From Phycisphaerales bacterium (lineage in GTDB: Bacteria > Planctomycetota > Phycisphaerae > Phycisphaerales > SM1A02): DNA of 64,000 nt. A model generated the notes under the pieces. That model was not told where the DNA came from and ran no database searches. It was given only the letters and a program-made list of their open reading frames with translations. The stretch covers positions 1 through 64,000 of the forward strand of contig JAQWMQ010000016.1 in the NCBI GenBank assembly GCA_029246705.1, written 5' to 3'. This document shows positions 63,900 through 64,000 of this stretch, piece after piece (the first letter of the stretch is position 1; the number at the start of each line of letters is the position of its first letter). A program made the translations under genes and the position numbers.

Positions 63900-64000
63900 C
63901 AAGTTCCACTCCATGATTCGTACAAATGAACTCTCTGAGTCTTGAGAGTGCCCTGTATTTCCAATTGTTCACTGTCGAAACCGGAACTCCCATGACCTTG
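63730..64000 (-). CDS. ECF sigma factor, 3' end only (cut by right edge)
   Basis: The frame enters from the right edge and reads KVMGVPVSTVNNWKYRALSRLREFI, clearly the helix-turn-helix of sigma region 4 (VPVSTVxNWKYRALxRLRE). After this the frame stays open to a stop at 63730, but the tail of about 60 codons looks non-coding by codon bias and overlaps the small ORF. The true end is likely close to 63920. The rest of the gene lies outside the window. Confidence 0.7.
   Translation of the reverse strand, partial: KVMGVPVSTVNNWKYRALSRLREFICTNHGVELDAPHDNRSGNNGTHLGRDSPGGLGQQGPGQGESDLLHQIEIPVATTGPGFGARVAG

Overview
The window looks like chromosomal DNA of a high-GC planctomycete, most likely of the Phycisphaerae. 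This placement is an inference from content: many exported proteins carry C-terminal GC-type dockerin tails (NGDG-VDGADL-LL-WG-C), two carry PEP-CTERM-like sorting tails, an ECF sigma factor overlaps a Ser/Thr kinase gene, a DUF1080 protein is paired with a Tat-exported Gfo/Idh/MocA oxidoreductase, and several membrane proteins share a CPxCxH-GL-PxCxECG zinc ribbon. No rRNA, tRNA, CRISPR array, IS element or prophage was found.

Layout. 1-8.6 kb: a reprolysin-like metallopeptidase cut by the left edge, decayed dockerin tails, an FkbM methyltransferase, a PEP-CTERM protein, a PHB-depolymerase-like esterase with a dockerin, and a large secreted helical-repeat protein. 9.2-16.1 kb: a polytopic membrane protein, small membrane proteins, and two zinc-ribbon membrane proteins, one of them internally triplicated. 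16.4-27 kb: mainly exported proteins (SGNH-like, CBM2 plus dockerin, beta-barrel, beta-propellers, a nuclease-like EEP protein), a shikimate-kinase-like/SMP-30 fusion and a frameshifted SGNH hydrolase. 27-34.4 kb: a pentameric ligand-gated channel homologue, a 2OG-Fe(II) oxygenase, an operon of small membrane protein, RluA-type pseudouridine synthase and MFS transporter, and three consecutive zinc-ribbon membrane proteins. 34.6-39.2 kb: homogentisate breakdown (hmgA, fahA and an unknown partner) with a DUF192 lipoprotein. 39.2-42.4 kb: a NitT/TauT-like ABC importer with a fused double permease and no binding protein. 42.5-46.5 kb: MFS transporter, DUF1080 and Gfo/Idh/MocA genes, probably for import and breakdown of an oxidised sugar. 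46.6-49.1 kb: sialidase-like lipoprotein and flippase. 49.7-57.5 kb: a PEP-CTERM protein, an ABC system joining a MacB/LolD-type ATPase, an FtsX-type permease and a ZnuA-like metal-binding lipoprotein, an RNA-methyltransferase-like protein, and HdeD, ClC antiporter and membrane protein genes. 57.6-64 kb: a Cys-rich dockerin protein, then a minus-strand regulatory/chaperone block (sigma-factor fragment, small ORF, hscA-like chaperone, ECF sigma factor, Ser/Thr kinase with TPR tail).

Genes are tightly packed; 4-bp ATGA/GTGA overlaps reveal many operons, and strong intrinsic terminators close several units. The most unusual items are the FtsX-type ABC system with a ZnuA-like lipoprotein, the unknown partner of fumarylacetoacetase in a pathway lacking a visible maleylacetoacetate isomerase, the five-repeat secreted helical protein, the pLGIC homologue, the kinase/SMP-30 fusion, and the expanded zinc-ribbon membrane family.
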